A DNA stretch of 64,000 nt, taken from assembly GCA_003991915.1 (NCBI GenBank), contig RQTK01000033.1, positions 498,505-562,504 of the forward strand, in the 5' to 3' direction. This document shows positions 12,371 through 23,746 of this stretch, piece by piece. Each line of letters starts with the position of its first letter. Positions within the stretch are counted from its first letter, which is position 1. Made by a program: the position numbers and the translations under genes. Under the pieces are notes generated by a model. That model did not search any database, was not told where the DNA came from, and saw only the letters and a program-made list of their open reading frames with translations. The stretch is from Elysia chlorotica. Lineage: Eukaryota > Mollusca > Gastropoda > Plakobranchidae.

Positions 12371-13270
12371 ACGTCTCCTAGTTTACCGTATGGATCCTTT
12401 TCGTTGAAAGAAGGCCCATTGCAGAATGGTAAATAGATATATAAACATCAAGATAATAATATTATTGTATCAAGATAGTAGGAAAAATCGAATCACGGAG
12501 ATAAATAAAAGATTAGCTGATAAATGGGAAGACAGAAAAACATTTTCATGAGGAGGAAAGTAAAAATATAGAGAAACCACATTAAAATTAATGAAGAAAT
12601 ATACAAGAGACATTTGATCACAATACAGAAATATGATCTCAAATGTGGGAGGATCGGCAATAAAATAGAACGAAGAAATATGTACTTTAAAAATACTGAA
12701 TACGATACAAATTCTCCAAAAATTCAGCTCACACGAAGAATGTTTCCCCGAATATCCCTCAATCTATACGTTACGCAATGAATTTGAACTATCAACGCAC
12801 GCAGCGTGCAGTTCTGTAATATAATATAAACCTATTAAAACCATCATGAAAGCCAAATTAAAATCCAGTAAAAACCAAAGAAAACAATACGAATTGTTTC
12901 CCTCCCCCTCCACCAGCTTCAGAAAACGTCCGGAGTACAAGCTGCATCACGAGTACAAACATAATTACCGGGGTATTGATTTCATCTGTAACAGAAACTA
13001 CAAAAAAAAAACAGCAACAAAAACAATCCTGTAATTATCTTTGACAAACGAAGTTCCAATGAATTATTTCCAAAAGAGGTTTTGCAAGATTTCCTTTTAA
13101 GCTAAAGCTTTAAATGATTGATGTTGCAATGAATACACGATCCGATCCATACGGGCGCCCAGATCTACGAAAAAAAACAACCTTCCAAAGTGCACATAGC
13201 AAGCTTGGGCACAGGCGAAAGAGATACGTGCTTCTGTGCACCACAGAGGTGTAATTCAAATTAAAGAATT
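12371..13270. other. AT-rich DNA, no gene seen
   Basis: Unique sequence, A-rich on the plus strand. A 62-codon lysine-rich open frame at 12846-13034 is explained by base composition. Confidence 0.5.
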
Positions 13271-13274
13271 TTCA

Positions 13275-13803
<529 letters not shown>

Positions 13804-14139
13804 ATTGACATTGTTTGTACTGCTACATTTCTCGACAAAATTTATCAAATTACACCCGACTGCGAGGATTGGTCAGAACGGAACCAGAGCTGTTTGTATC
13901 CATTAAGACAAAGTACAATTTAATACCTCAACGCTCCACTGACTTAAATTTGCATCCCAGGCTTATCGGATTTACCCTCTCATTTGTTTTCAATAATCAT
14001 CTCTCGGATTAAAGACGATGAAATTTGTTGCAGCTTTGACCAAAAATGTTATTTGAATCATTTTGATATTGATTTGAGAGTGATTGGTTGCTAACTTAGT
14101 TAATTGGTTTCTCAGTAAGATTAGTAGCTAGGCGAGGAC

Positions 14140-14256
14140 GCGTCTCAGGTATAAAGTCTGATCATTTTACGTGCTACCTCACAGAGACTTTGCGGGGATA
14201 CCAGATCTCTTGTGTCAGCCGATCACATTAGACTGATACCGACCCAACCAATATGA
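14140..14256 (-). mobile_element. SINE body fragment
   Basis: Reading the minus strand gives TTGGTTGGGTCGGTATCAG, TAATGTGATCGGCTGACACA, TGGTATCCCCGC, TCTCTGTGAGGTAGCACGTA and AAATGATCAGACTTTA. This is the central SINE body without a tRNA head or 3' tail. Confidence 0.75.
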
Positions 14257-14975
14257 TTAAAGTCCGACAGAAAGAAAATGGAAGTGAGAACTAACAATCA
14301 ACTAGTGTTATTGAACTGTTACTGCAGATGTGCCGATGTTCTATAAATGATATAATTACGGGGAAATGTCTTTGCCCAACTTAAATTCTATTGTTTCCAT
14401 CAAGGGGTCTTAAAAATATCTTTTACTTCTTTTTTCACCATGAAAGGTCAGACTAAAATTATGTCTAAGTTGATAATTGAAAGTAAACCATAGGGTTTGA
14501 AAAAATAATATTGCACGTAGGTATACGACTCAAATTTTAAGAGAAGAGATTTTTAGGCTTTAATTTAAGTAAAAGCTCATATGATATTATACTTTTGTTG
14601 ATCTTTGGATGGCACCAAGATCATCCGGTAGAGCTTAAGTTTAACATCGATCTGTTCCTGGGTTTGATTATTTGCTTAATGTTTTATCAGGAATTCGTCA
14701 TCCCATCACTCAGTGAAATCTATAGCGTAATAAGATCAATTATAACGTTACGTATATGTCAGGAGCACCAAATGACATATATAGATTGAACATAAAAGTG
14801 CCGATTTCGGGATAAAGGTGACTCTACTTTGATGCCGTTCATTGATCTTTGAACTATTATTTGCCCGACTAGAATCACGATATTGGTGCTTCACTGGTGA
14901 GAAATACGAGTACGAACTTTCGCTTCTGTTGGTCTCATTCTTAATGTATAAATATTGACATCTGAAAGAAATGAA
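14257..14975. other. AT-rich DNA, no gene seen
   Basis: Unique sequence with no recognised feature. Confidence 0.5.
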
Positions 14976-15044
14976 GACAGAGCGACGGAGAGACAGAGAG
15001 AAATAAAAAGAGAAAGAAGGAGAGAAAGAAAGATAAAAAGAGAG

Positions 15045-15082
<38 letters not shown>

Positions 15083-15121
15083 AAAAGAGAAAGAAGGAGA
15101 GAAAGAAAGATAAAAAGAGAG

Positions 15122-15160
<39 letters not shown>
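14976..15160. repeat. (AG)n tract with a 77-bp tandem duplication
   Basis: The segment starting AAATAAAAAGAGAAAGAAGG at 15001 is repeated exactly from 15078. Both copies end in GAGGAGAG and a pure AG run. The duplication is recent and probably arose through the AG arrays. Confidence 0.93.
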
Positions 15161-15871
15161 AAAGATTCAGGAGAGAACGATTAGAGGTCAGATTGGGGAG
15201 AGAAAGATTAGGGGGCAGACAGAAAAAAAAACGGCAGACACATTACAGCCTGGGAGACCGAAAAAATCTAGAGACATAGATGGACAGAGAAGCATAGAGA
15301 ATGATATAATTATAGAGACAGGGAAAATGAAACAAAGAGAATAGACAGAAAGATTATCGTACAAGGAGAGCAAAGAAAAGAGAGAATGAGACAAACTTGG
15401 CTGGAATAACATACATGGAAGTACAAAGGAAAAGAATACACAAATAATATTCCCGTAAGTCGTTATGTTCAGAAAATATTGGTAATTGTAATAGTGTTTT
15501 GCCAAACTGAATATTCCCCAACATTGGGCAACAGGCCAGGTGGCTGATGTCTTCCGTCCTCTTGAGTGAGTTCAGTTATCGAAACAAATCTGACGATGAT
15601 CACTCCATCTCCCTTACAGGCCACAGATGGAGAATTCTATTAAAACAAGATTAGTGCAGTCTGTGGAAGGAACTCAATTCAGTTCCAATCGAATACATCC
15701 TTTAGTTCAACTCAAAAAGAGAAAAATATTTAATTTAGAGAGCGAAATTAAAATGAAGAAAACAAAATTATATTACGATAAATCGAGAACCTTCATTAGA
15801 TGCAATAGTTATGACTATAATGCCTAATTCTCCATCAACATTTCACTTCTTTCATTTGTCATTTAAATTAC
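15161..15871. other. No gene seen
   Basis: A purine-rich transition (to about 15400) and then unique sequence. No coding or repeat signal was recognised beyond decayed AG words. Confidence 0.5.
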
Positions 15872-16074
15872 TTGAGCTGGTGCAAGTGTTAGAGCGCTTG
15901 GCTCCTAAGCGGGCGGTGCTCGGTTCGATCCCAGGACCGAGCATTTTTTGTGGTCTGATTTCCTTTCCATTCTGGTTGGGTTGGTGTCAGAATAATATAT
16001 TTATATTTACAACACGGTGCCCGTCCACAATAGAGCCTTCTTGCTGTGATTCAGCATAAAGAACCCAACAAAAC
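15872..16074 (+). mobile_element. tRNA-derived SINE with well-kept tRNA head
   Basis: The head at 15872-15945 has A box TGGTGCAAGTGTTAGAGCG, a possible anticodon loop around GGCTCCTAAGCG and B box CGGTTCGATCCC. It is the most tRNA-like head in the window. The body (TGGTTGGGTTGGTGTCAGAA) has lost its middle, and the tail is CGTCCACAATAGAGCC, then AGCATAAAGAACCCAACAAA. Because the body follows directly, it is a SINE and not a tRNA gene. Confidence 0.82.
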
Positions 16075-16201
16075 AGAAAACCAAATTTAAATTAGACAAC
16101 AAAAATTACTTAAAAACAACCATTAATAGAAGAGGTTATCGTTAATATGGTACCATTATGCGATTTACTCGAAAAGAAAACGCGGATATAGATACAAATG
16201 G

Positions 16202-16262
16202 AACAACAACAGCAGCAACAACAACAACTACAACAACAACAACAGCAACAACAGCAACAACA
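16202..16262. repeat. (CAA/CAG)n microsatellite
   Basis: A run of AAC units with several AGC variants. Confidence 0.95.
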
Positions 16263-16459
16263 CTAATATCTTACACATAGTGCTCGTGAATATTAGAACA
16301 CGCACAGAGACATTACTCACATCACGCAAAGGGTGGGTCTCTGAAGACAGACTGAGTGAACGAACAAAGGAATACTTTCGGCATGCGTTTTTTCAAACTA
16401 GGTTACGAGAATACAACGTCAGCTTTCATCTGAGTAGGAATACATTCAGCATGGTAAAT

Positions 16460-16580
16460 GTGGGAGAAAGAGATAGAAAGAGGAGAAAAGAGAGAGAGAG
16501 GGAGAGAGAGAGAGTGAGAGAGAGAGAGAGGGAGAGAGAGAGAGTGAGAGAGAAAAAGAGGGGGAGAGAAAGGGAGAGAG
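16460..16580. repeat. (AG)n microsatellite
   Basis: AG repeats with regularly spaced GGGAGAG and GTGAGAG variants. It directly abuts the 3' end of the minus-strand SINE that follows. Confidence 0.95.
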
Positions 16581-16708
16581 TTGAGTGAAGTTGATTTAAC
16601 GTCCAACTTCAGGCTATATTATGGACGGGCCCCAAGACTGACGTCTAACAATTTTAGGTGCTGCCACACAGGAGACAGGACGGGGATACCATGACTCAGC
16701 CGAGAGAT
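16581..16708 (-). mobile_element. SINE, 3' half
   Basis: On the plus strand the order is TTGAGTGAAGTTGATTTAAC, GTCCAACTTCAGGCTATATT, CCCCAAGACTGACGTCTAAC, GTGCTGCCACACAGGAGACA, GGGATACCATGACTCAGCCG. This is the reverse complement of the tail and body. The head is missing. Confidence 0.87.
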
Positions 16709-16915
16709 GGCAATAGGAAAAGACTTAGATAAAAAATAAAAGAGGGACAGACAGACAGAAAAGTTTAAGATAAAGAAAATAAACAAGACAACTAAAATGA
16801 GAGAAATACCTTCAGAGAAACAGCCAGACAGGCAAACAGATAGACACACACGGTTAGATTTAAAGAGATAAAATAGAAACATTGATAAGGAGACAAAGAG
16901 AACATGGGAAAGAGA

Positions 16916-16954
16916 GAGATAGACAGACTGGCATACAGATAGTCAGACAGAGAC

Positions 16955-17017
<63 letters not shown>

Positions 17018-17018
17018 T
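16916..17018. repeat. (GACA)n microsatellite
   Basis: Imperfect from 16916, then nearly pure GACA from about 16943 to 17017. Confidence 0.96.
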
Positions 17019-17276
17019 AGATGTGATGTAAATGTGATTGATTAAACTCTTGGCTTGCATTAAAACTCATATTATAAAAGGAGCTTCAATCATTGTTGCC
17101 GTTTTTCTATCGCTTTTCTGAACGCCCGCAAATTAGAAGAAAAAAAAACGAACAAACAACAAAATGCTTAAGTATGCTGTTTCGTGCATACAATTCTAAA
17201 GCTAACAAACAGATTATACGGACAAATAAACACGCGAACAATGGGCTTGGTGGCGGACGTCCAGTTCATTGATGAA

Positions 17277-17338
17277 GAGAGAGAGAGAGAGACAGAGAGA
17301 GAGAGAGGGAGAGAGAGAGGAGAGAGTGGGAGAGAGAG
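17277..17338. repeat. (AG)n microsatellite
   Basis: AG repeats with a few GACAG, GGGAG and GTGGG interruptions. Confidence 0.95.
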
Positions 17339-17397
17339 ACAAATTAAAGTTTCTCGTTCTTAAGATCTAATAACGAATGCTCTTTAGAGGTGGAGGT

Positions 17398-17470
17398 ACC
17401 AGTTGAAATTCAAACCACGGGCCTCTTATTTATCAGTCCAAAACTCTGCCGACTGAGTTATCTGTAGTGC
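17398..17470 (-). mobile_element. tRNA-like SINE head fragment
   Basis: The minus strand reads as GATAACTCAGTCGGCAGAGT (A-box region), then GTGGTTTGAATTTCAACTGG (B-box region). These are the two internal Pol III promoter boxes at tRNA-like spacing. No SINE body follows, so it is a fragment. Confidence 0.6.
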
Positions 17471-17520
17471 ATGTCTCTGTATAGACGGAGATTTATTCAT
17501 AGTATAAAACTTTCATTGAC

Positions 17521-17523
<3 letters not shown>

Positions 17524-17570
<47 letters not shown>

Positions 17571-17581
17571 GAGAGAGAGAC
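17524..17581. repeat. (AG)n microsatellite
   Basis: Nearly pure AG repeats with one GGG interruption. Confidence 0.95.
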
Positions 17582-17891
17582 TGTTTGCAGGACGGGCGGT
17601 GGTCCATGTCTTTTTGGCCTAGTCGAGGCATCACATTATTTAAGCATAGAATACACGCGATTAAGTTTCCGCATCCATTAGAGAAATCAATTCCGTACTC
17701 TCTGGAGCCGAAAGATCAGCGCCGGTTCATTCGGCTGAACTCGAGTGCACTCGGATATACTCGGAAGTAACCGTTTGAACTCGGGTTCTTACGTGCTATC
17801 GCGAATTCCCGGACATCGGCGATGTTTTTCAAAAAAATGCATACATGTTTATTGTATACATGGCTGTTGGATTATACTCCGGAGTCTTCAG

Positions 17892-18258
17892 GGGGCCAAG
17901 TTGGTTTATGTGGTAGAGTGTCCAATTTTTACTCGGGAAGTTCTCGGCTTGATTTCACAATCGGACTAAATCTAATTTCATTGTAGCATTTCGTCCCCTA
18001 TTGATGGGTCGCTTTCAGTATAATGTTATCGGCTAAGATAGGAGTACTAGGTTAGTAAGCACAAACATGACGTAGCTTACGTCTCGTCGTGAGCCTTCTT
18101 ATTCTTATATTGTTACGTCGATTTGTAAGCTACGTCATGTTTGTGCTTACAACCCCTAGTGTCTCCGCTCTGTTCATGTGTAAAACTGTCATTAATTTTG
18201 GAGCATGTCTACGATATAGCCTACTTCCTAACGTTGTGCCGTTTTGAACTGATGATCA
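17892..18258 (+). mobile_element. SINE interrupted by a MITE
   Basis: The head (about 17895-17965) has A-box-like GTGGTAGAGTG and a degenerate B box CGGCTTGATTT. The body runs CCCCTATTGATGGGTCGCTT, TATAATGTTATCGGCTAAGA, TAGGAGTACTAG. It is then cut by a ~110-bp inverted-repeat element (18047-18159) and resumes with TGTCTCCGCTCTGT and ACGATATAGCC. Removing the insert restores the usual order of body motifs. Confidence 0.82.
18047..18159. mobile_element. Palindromic MITE with 26-bp perfect inverted arms
   Basis: A perfect inverted repeat begins GTAAGCACAAACATGACGTA and continues GCTTAC at 18056-18081; its mirror is at about 18125-18150. Less perfect arms extend outward to CTAG on both sides. 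The centre is TTCTTATTCTTATATTGTTA. CTAG at both ends, or TA, could be the target-site duplication. The inner arm GACGTAGCTTACGTCTCGTC and the centre also occur, in opposite orientation, in the element at 44544-44650, so both belong to one family. Confidence 0.85.
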
Positions 18259-18360
18259 GCTGGGTTAGCAGTTATTTTTTCTTTTTATTTGTTTTTCGTG
18301 AAGGTGCAGGTGACACTCCTGGGTTTAGACTGAAGAGGCTGGTAGGGTTCATGACCTTAC

Positions 18361-18403
18361 AACGACCCGATTTGACCCGATCCGATCCGACCTTATCCGA
18401 CCC
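18361..18403. repeat. Short GACCCGAT/CCGAT repeats
   Basis: ACCCGATTTG, ACCCGATCCG, ATCCGACC and TATCCGACCCGG words repeat with a 5-10 bp step. It is a small GC-rich minisatellite in otherwise AT-rich sequence. Confidence 0.6.
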
Positions 18404-18689
18404 GGGACAGTCCGTAATTTTAATATTATTCTGTTTCCTTCCGCCTCGCCTAACCACATAATTTGCCTTTATTAGGAGTCTTGCGCATGATTTATACACC
18501 CCTGAGGCATTACGGCGTTTTATGACGTTGGTGTTTGTTTTGTTTTGGTCATTTCAAAAGACAGAGCCCCTTACAAAGGATATTGTGGAGGGAAAATAGA
18601 TGGTAAATATGGACGTAGAAGTAGAAGAGCAGACTGGATGGGCGACAATGCAGATTGTGTTGGTACTCTATCGTGAAGTGCGCAGAGGG

Positions 18690-18705
18690 AGAGGGATAGG
18701 GTGAG

Positions 18706-18741
<36 letters not shown>

Positions 18742-18845
18742 GAAGAGAGAGAGCGGGATAAAAAGGCAGAGACAGAGAGAGCTGAGAGTACGAGAGACAG
18801 ACAAAAATAAAGAAGGAGAGACAGAAAGAGAGAGAGAAAGATGGT
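18690..18845. repeat. (AG)n microsatellite, degenerate flank
   Basis: A pure AG core at about 18707-18738, then interrupted AG words to 18845. Confidence 0.93.
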
Positions 18846-19146
18846 AAGGGAGAGTTCTACCGATCCTAAGAGCCAAACATTGATTTCCAAAGTCAAATGT
18901 GCAATAGAACACCGGCTGGGTTAGAAGAGCTGAATCGCTGACTTGTCCATTTTCTGTCGACAGCTCGGCTTTCTTAAAGACGTGAGTTTATGACGTCACC
19001 TGCGAATGTCCCTGGTTACGATATCAGTTGTGCAATATCCCTTTCGGAAATACTAAGGATTTAGAGTTAAAGTTTTAAAAATAAAATAGAAATATCATTC
19101 AACTGATTTGAAAAACTTTTGACGTGCGCAAGCCTGTCAACTTGAC

Positions 19147-19315
19147 TGCGATAAAGGGCGATCCAGTTAAGTCCAGAGACCAGTGCCAATAAACTCTGAG
19201 ATAGCCTATGCATTGCTTTTTCTTGGAATATGCTTAATTCAATAAAATGCGATAAAGGGGGGATCCAGTTAAGTCCAGAGACAGTGTCAATAACCTCTCA
19301 GATAGTATAATCAGA
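19147..19315 (+). repeat. Tandem duplication, ~102-bp step
   Basis: GCGATAAAGGG, then GATCCAGTTAAGTCCAGAGA and CTCTGAGATAG occur at 19147 and again at 19249. The copies differ by a few bases and small indels. Confidence 0.85.
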
Positions 19316-20078
19316 TAGTATAATTATGCACTACTTGCCTAACATGACACAAGGTAACACATATAATATAAGAATAATAGATAACAACGTTATAGTTTCT
19401 CATCCTAATGTAATTGCAAGATCGCCCTAAAGATTTCTTACAATAACTATAGTTTTTATCAATATCAATTTATAATAATATATACGAATAATAAGCAACC
19501 GCGTTATAGTTACGGCTCCAAGTCTCTAATTAACTTTGCATCTCAAAAGTTCAGATGCAAAACCGCCCTTAATTATTTCTCATAACAACTGTTTTTTTTG
19601 TTGCCACGATGTTGTACTTACAGCCCTCAGAATTTTCCTTGTACTGTGTGGGATATAATTGAGTTCATGTGCATCCTAGAATATATTTGGTTACATGAAA
19701 AAAATTAGCGTGAGACAATTAGTTCAATTAAAAATATGCAATGTAATATGCACGGATTGCTAAAGGAAGAAAATAATAAAAAAGAGATAATTATATTTAT
19801 ATTTATATAATTTTTTCTATGAGAGAACTGAACAGCAAATGAAGGGCGTTTTGCAATATCAAGTGCAGTCAGAATATTGTTTTTATCTCTTTTAGCATAA
19901 GCATGATTGTGAAATAGAAACAATTAATACAATTATCTAGATCCACGGAAAAAGAAAATAATGGCATCATCAAATAAGCTTAATAAAGGACAAATAAATA
20001 ATGTTATATCACATGTATTCCCGATGGTAAAGTATTGATCAAATAGAATAAGTCCGGGGGCACTTTTACCCCGCGCAG

Positions 20079-20165
20079 ACTCTCTCTCTCTCTCTCTCTC
20101 TCACTTTCTCTCTCTCTCTCTCTTTCTTTCTCACACACACAAACACACACTCACATTGTCTTTCT
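20079..20165. repeat. (CT)n and (CA)n microsatellite
   Basis: CT repeats (20079-20132) followed by CACACACA words. Confidence 0.93.
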
Positions 20166-20214
20166 CTCTGGACCCCTGTCTATCTAACGATGGGGGGTGA
20201 AAAAAGGGGGGTGG

Positions 20215-20330
20215 GCGAACTGGCGCAATGTGTAGAGCGTTAGTCACCCAATTAAGAGACCCAGGGTTCAAAACCTATTCACGGAATCTTTTTTTTTTTG
20301 TCGATGTCAATAATATAATTACTATATATA
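20215..20330 (+). mobile_element. tRNA-like SINE head with short tail
   Basis: A box TGGCGCAATGTGTAGAGCG and B box GGGTTCAAAACC lie at tRNA-like spacing. A T-run and GTCGATGTCAATAATATAAT (a decayed GTGTCAGTATAATG) follow. The rest of the body is not recognisable. Confidence 0.68.
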
Positions 20331-20619
20331 ATGTATTGCTGAATGTTCTATAACCATAGGCACCCCCTTAGAGTGAGAGCTAAACAAATACGCTAGCATA
20401 TGTGCAGTATACCAAATTGATAAGAAAGTAGTGGGGCTACTTTGTTACATGGTAGAGCATGTGTTGAGTTTTCTTGAAGTGGCTTTTGTTCTTATCTTAA
20501 TAATTAATAAGATCCAACGCCTGTAGCAACGCCATATGTACTGTCGATACTCCCCAAGACTTAAGTCACACAGAGACATTGAGGAGATGTCAAAATTCTT
20601 CTCTGCACCTATCATGTTA

Positions 20620-20838
20620 TACTGACACCAATCCGGGCAGTAGGGGACATGATCTGGAAAATACATGTGTAATCGATCGCAGGTTTGGAACTGAGGACCT
20701 GGCGATTATGAGACCCACGCTCTACCACTAGAGCAGGTGCAGCTCTCAATAGCCCAAATACCGCATTTTCCCTAATGGATAGATTAGTGTCAGTATGGTA
20801 AGGCAAAAACAACGCTACACCTATTTTACCTCTGTGCG
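20620..20838 (-). mobile_element. tRNA-derived SINE
   Basis: The minus strand has A box TGCTCTAGTGGTAGAGCG, then a decayed B box (CAGTTCCAAACC), then downstream body words CCCTACTGCCCGGATTGGTG and TCAGTATAAC. It sits within copy 1 of the segmental duplication and is missing from copy 2, so it inserted after the duplication, unless copy 2 lost it. Confidence 0.65.
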
Positions 20839-21059
20839 GCATAATGTAATAATATCAGACAATGTTGTTGGGACCCATAAGCGACAAAACTTAATCACTG
20901 ACAATTGAAGTTAGGAAATTTTAAAAACAATGAAACAAAAAAAGGGAAAAAAGCACACAAATATCTGACCCCAACGCTTCAAGTTGGCAATAAGTCTCTA
21001 ATAGAATCCATGGATAATTGGCTTAGTTATATCTGGTCTCTAATAAACTTTTTTCCCTC

Positions 21060-21060
21060 N
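21060..21060. other. Single ambiguous base (N)
   Basis: This is the only N in the window. It falls at the start of the second copy of the segmental duplication, so it may mark an assembly join or a collapsed polymorphism. Confidence 0.99.
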
Positions 21061-22022
21061 TAATGTGAATGCAAGATCGCCCTATAATAACTATAAATTA
21101 TTTCATCAATGCCAATTTATAATATACGAATAATAAGCAACCACGTTATAGTTGCGGCTCCAAGTCTCTAATTAGTTTTGTGTCTCATAAGCTGAGATGC
21201 AAAACCGCCTTTACTTAGTTCTCATAACTATTGTTTTTGTCGCGATGCTGTACTTACAGCCCTCAGAATTTTCCTTGTATTGTGTGGGATATAATTGAGT
21301 TCATGTGCACCCTACAATATGTTTGGTTACTTGAAAAAATTAGCGTGAGACAATTAGTTCAATTAAAAATATGGAATGTAATATGGACGGATAGCTAAAG
21401 GGGGAAAAAAATTATATTTATATTTATATCATCTTTTCTATGAGAGAACTGAACAGAAAATCATGGGTGTTTCGTAATATCAAGTGCAGTCAGAATATTG
21501 TTTTTATCTCTTTTAGCATAAGCATGATTGTGAAATAGAAACAATTAATACAATTATCTAGATCCACGGAAAAAAAACATAATAGCATCATCAAATAAGC
21601 TTATTAAAGGACAAATGAATAATGTTATATCACATGTATTCCCGATGGTAACGTATTGATCAAATAGAATAAGTTCGGGGGCACTTTTACCCCGCACAGA
21701 CTCTCTGTATTTAATTATACGTGTCTCTCTTTCTCTCTCTTTCTCTCTTCTTTACGCTATACACACTCTATCTCTGTGTGGCAAATTGTAATAGAATAAG
21801 ACACTGTTGCTGGGACCCATACGCGAAAAGGCCCTATTGCTGACAATTGGCGTTAAGAAATCTAAGAAAATTTCAAACGAAAAAAACTCACAAAAACTTG
21901 ACCTCAACGCTAGAAGTTGGCAAAAACTTTAACACTTTGCGTTAAGAAATGTAAAAAAATATTAAACGCTAGAAGTTGGCAATAAATTCTTTAATAAAAT
22001 CCATGGATAATTGGCTTAGTTA
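21061..22022 (+). repeat. Segmental duplication, copy 2
   Basis: The partner of 19406-21031, in the same orientation and order. Where copy 1 has long CT/CA repeats and two SINEs, this copy has only a short CT stretch (about 21722-21775). An internal block (CGTTAAGAAAT...GCTAGAAGTTGGCAA) is repeated at about 21850-21980. Confidence 0.88.
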
Positions 22023-22571
22023 TGATCAGATTCACGGACATATCTCTATTCATTGTTTTTGTCAAATGCACTAGAAACCTAAGCTTGTCATTACAAAATT
22101 AACACTATGGTTCACTTTAGACACACTTTTTTGTAATGCTCAATAAAACATAGAGCAATGTTGATGCTATTTGAAGAACAAGAGAAAATGAAGTAATAAA
22201 AAGACCAGCGATTGCACGGTCACGAAATCAAGTTTTTTTCGGTTGACACAATGTGCACGTTGGTGCAGCTTTCAGAATAACACTTAGGGATATCAAAAAT
22301 GCTCATTTTTAACTTTTTAAGCTGGGATATTAATTTTGTCTGTAATGCCAAAGCATGATTCCTCAAACACTTTAATTTATGTTTCGACCACAGGATATGG
22401 AGTTCGTGCTTTAGACCTCAGCAATACTGTAAAAACCATAAAGGAAATGGGAAAAAGACCAGAATTGAGATTAGACAAGACGTAAAAAGTTAGTTTGACA
22501 CTATGCACGAAAGTGGGTGGCCAAAATTTTTCAGAACTAGTAATTTTTGGGGAAGCTTTACATTTATTGGT
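22023..22571. other. No gene seen
   Basis: Unique AT-rich sequence with no recognised feature. Confidence 0.5.
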
Positions 22572-22598
22572 GTATTTTTATTTTTATTATTATTATTA

Positions 22599-22647
<49 letters not shown>

Positions 22648-22648
22648 G
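22572..22648. repeat. (ATT)n microsatellite
   Basis: A TATTTTTATTTTT start, then about 20 ATT units with one ATC. The poly-Tyr, poly-Leu and poly-Asn open frames here are translations of the array. Confidence 0.97.
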
Positions 22649-22954
22649 GAATGCAAGGCTTCTTTCTATGCCTCCACAGAACACTAAAATCCACTGGTGC
22701 ACAAGTTGACCAGTGGTCATCGTGGAAGCCTCACAATAGTCTTAGACAATTCCGTCTAGACTAGTTTGATGTCCCCTGTTTTGCCCAATATTTGTTTGGA
22801 TACGTTATGAGAAAGATTGGCAATGACAAGGTAGTCGCAAAAGGTTTCTTTGAAGTAGTAAGAGATGTAGAGAATGAGAATGCTATGCAACATTATTCTT
22901 AGAATGTGTCGTAGAAGAGAACGATCGCCTTGTTATAGTATGTTGTAATCTGAG

Positions 22955-23041
22955 ATAGAGAGAAAGAGAAGTGAGGGAAAGAAAGAGGATGGGATAGAGT
23001 GAGAGAAAGAGACACAGAAAGAGAGATAGAGAGAGAGAGGA

Positions 23042-23090
<49 letters not shown>

Positions 23091-23093
23091 TAG
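22955..23093. repeat. (AG)n microsatellite
   Basis: AG repeats with GAAAG and GATAG variants. Confidence 0.95.
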
Positions 23094-23167
23094 GATATGG
23101 AGAACCACAATAGCAAACGGGATCACGCAAAGCTCCTGAGCATTATCTTCTGAAAAGAGCTTATATA

Positions 23168-23240
23168 TGGGGCGACGATTTTAAGTGCTGCCATCGCCTA
23201 GAGAATACTATTTGATACTGACATAACCAGTATAAATTAT
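23168..23240 (-). mobile_element. Possible SINE body fragment
   Basis: The minus strand has ACTGGTTATGTCAGTATCAA and GATGGCAGCACTTAAAATCG, a decayed form of the SINE body. It is short and diverged. Confidence 0.45.
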
Positions 23241-23496
23241 ACTAGTGGTTCACAATGTATGTACATTATGTTACATGAGTTACTATATAGCTCTACCGAT
23301 AAAGCGGAATAAAACGAAACGTCTATTTGTGATATATTTCTAGTTGTGTAGGGTAATACCATTCTACGCAGATTTCAAATTGTGAGTTAATTTTTATTAT
23401 ATAGTACTGTATGTCGGCTACTTGAGGATCGAACTTGATATCACTCTGTTGATTACAAGGCGTTTGGTTTACCAAGAGGGCTGCGTCGTCCATGTG

Positions 23497-23746
23497 AGGC
23501 GCGGTAGTCCTGGGGTAGAACATCGGCGCAGGAGGTCCGTGGTTCGAGCCCCGCTCTGACGGCTTTATCCTCTACTGCTTAGGTCGGTGTCAGTATAATG
23601 TGACTGGCTGAGAATTATCATGTTATCCCCGCACTGTCTCTATGTGGCAACACTTAAACTTGTCAGATGTTAGTCTTGGGGTCCGTCCACAGTATAGCCT
23701 TAATAGTGCTGACGTTTGACGCTAAGCAACACCAAACAAACAAACT
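23497..23746 (+). mobile_element. tRNA-derived SINE, full length
   Basis: Head GCGCGGTAGTCCTGGGGTAG, B box GGTTCGAGCCCC, body TTAGGTCGGTGTCAGTATAA, TATCCCCGCACTGTCTCTAT and TTGTCAGATGTTAGTCTTGG. The tail is TAGTGCTGACGTTTGACGCT, then AAGCAACACCAAACAAACAA. Together with 44795-45050 it is one of the best-preserved copies, about 250 bp long. Confidence 0.93.

Larger units (their letters stand above)
19406..21031 (+). repeat. Segmental duplication, copy 1 (with later SINE insertions)
   Basis: It matches 21061-22022 in order: TTGCAAGATCGCCCTA-like start, GTTATAGTTACGGCTCC, GTTGTACTTACAGCCCTCAG, GATATAATTGAGTTCATGTG, GTGAGACAATTAGTTCAATT, AGGCACTTTTACCCC-like block, then GTTGCTGGGACCCATA-like and CCATGGATAATTGGCTTAGT. 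About 750 bp (20085-20835) in this copy, carrying CT/CA repeats and two SINEs, is absent from the other. By eye the divergence is several percent, so the copies are not recent. Confidence 0.88.

Noticed and set aside
15872..15945. Functional tRNA gene
   Set aside because: A and B boxes are good, but the sequence runs into a SINE body and tail without a Pol III T-run at the expected place. It is a SINE head.
18361..18403. Ribosomal or telomeric repeat
   Set aside because: The CCGAT/CCCGA words do not match the animal telomere repeat TTAGGG, and no rRNA sequence is adjacent.
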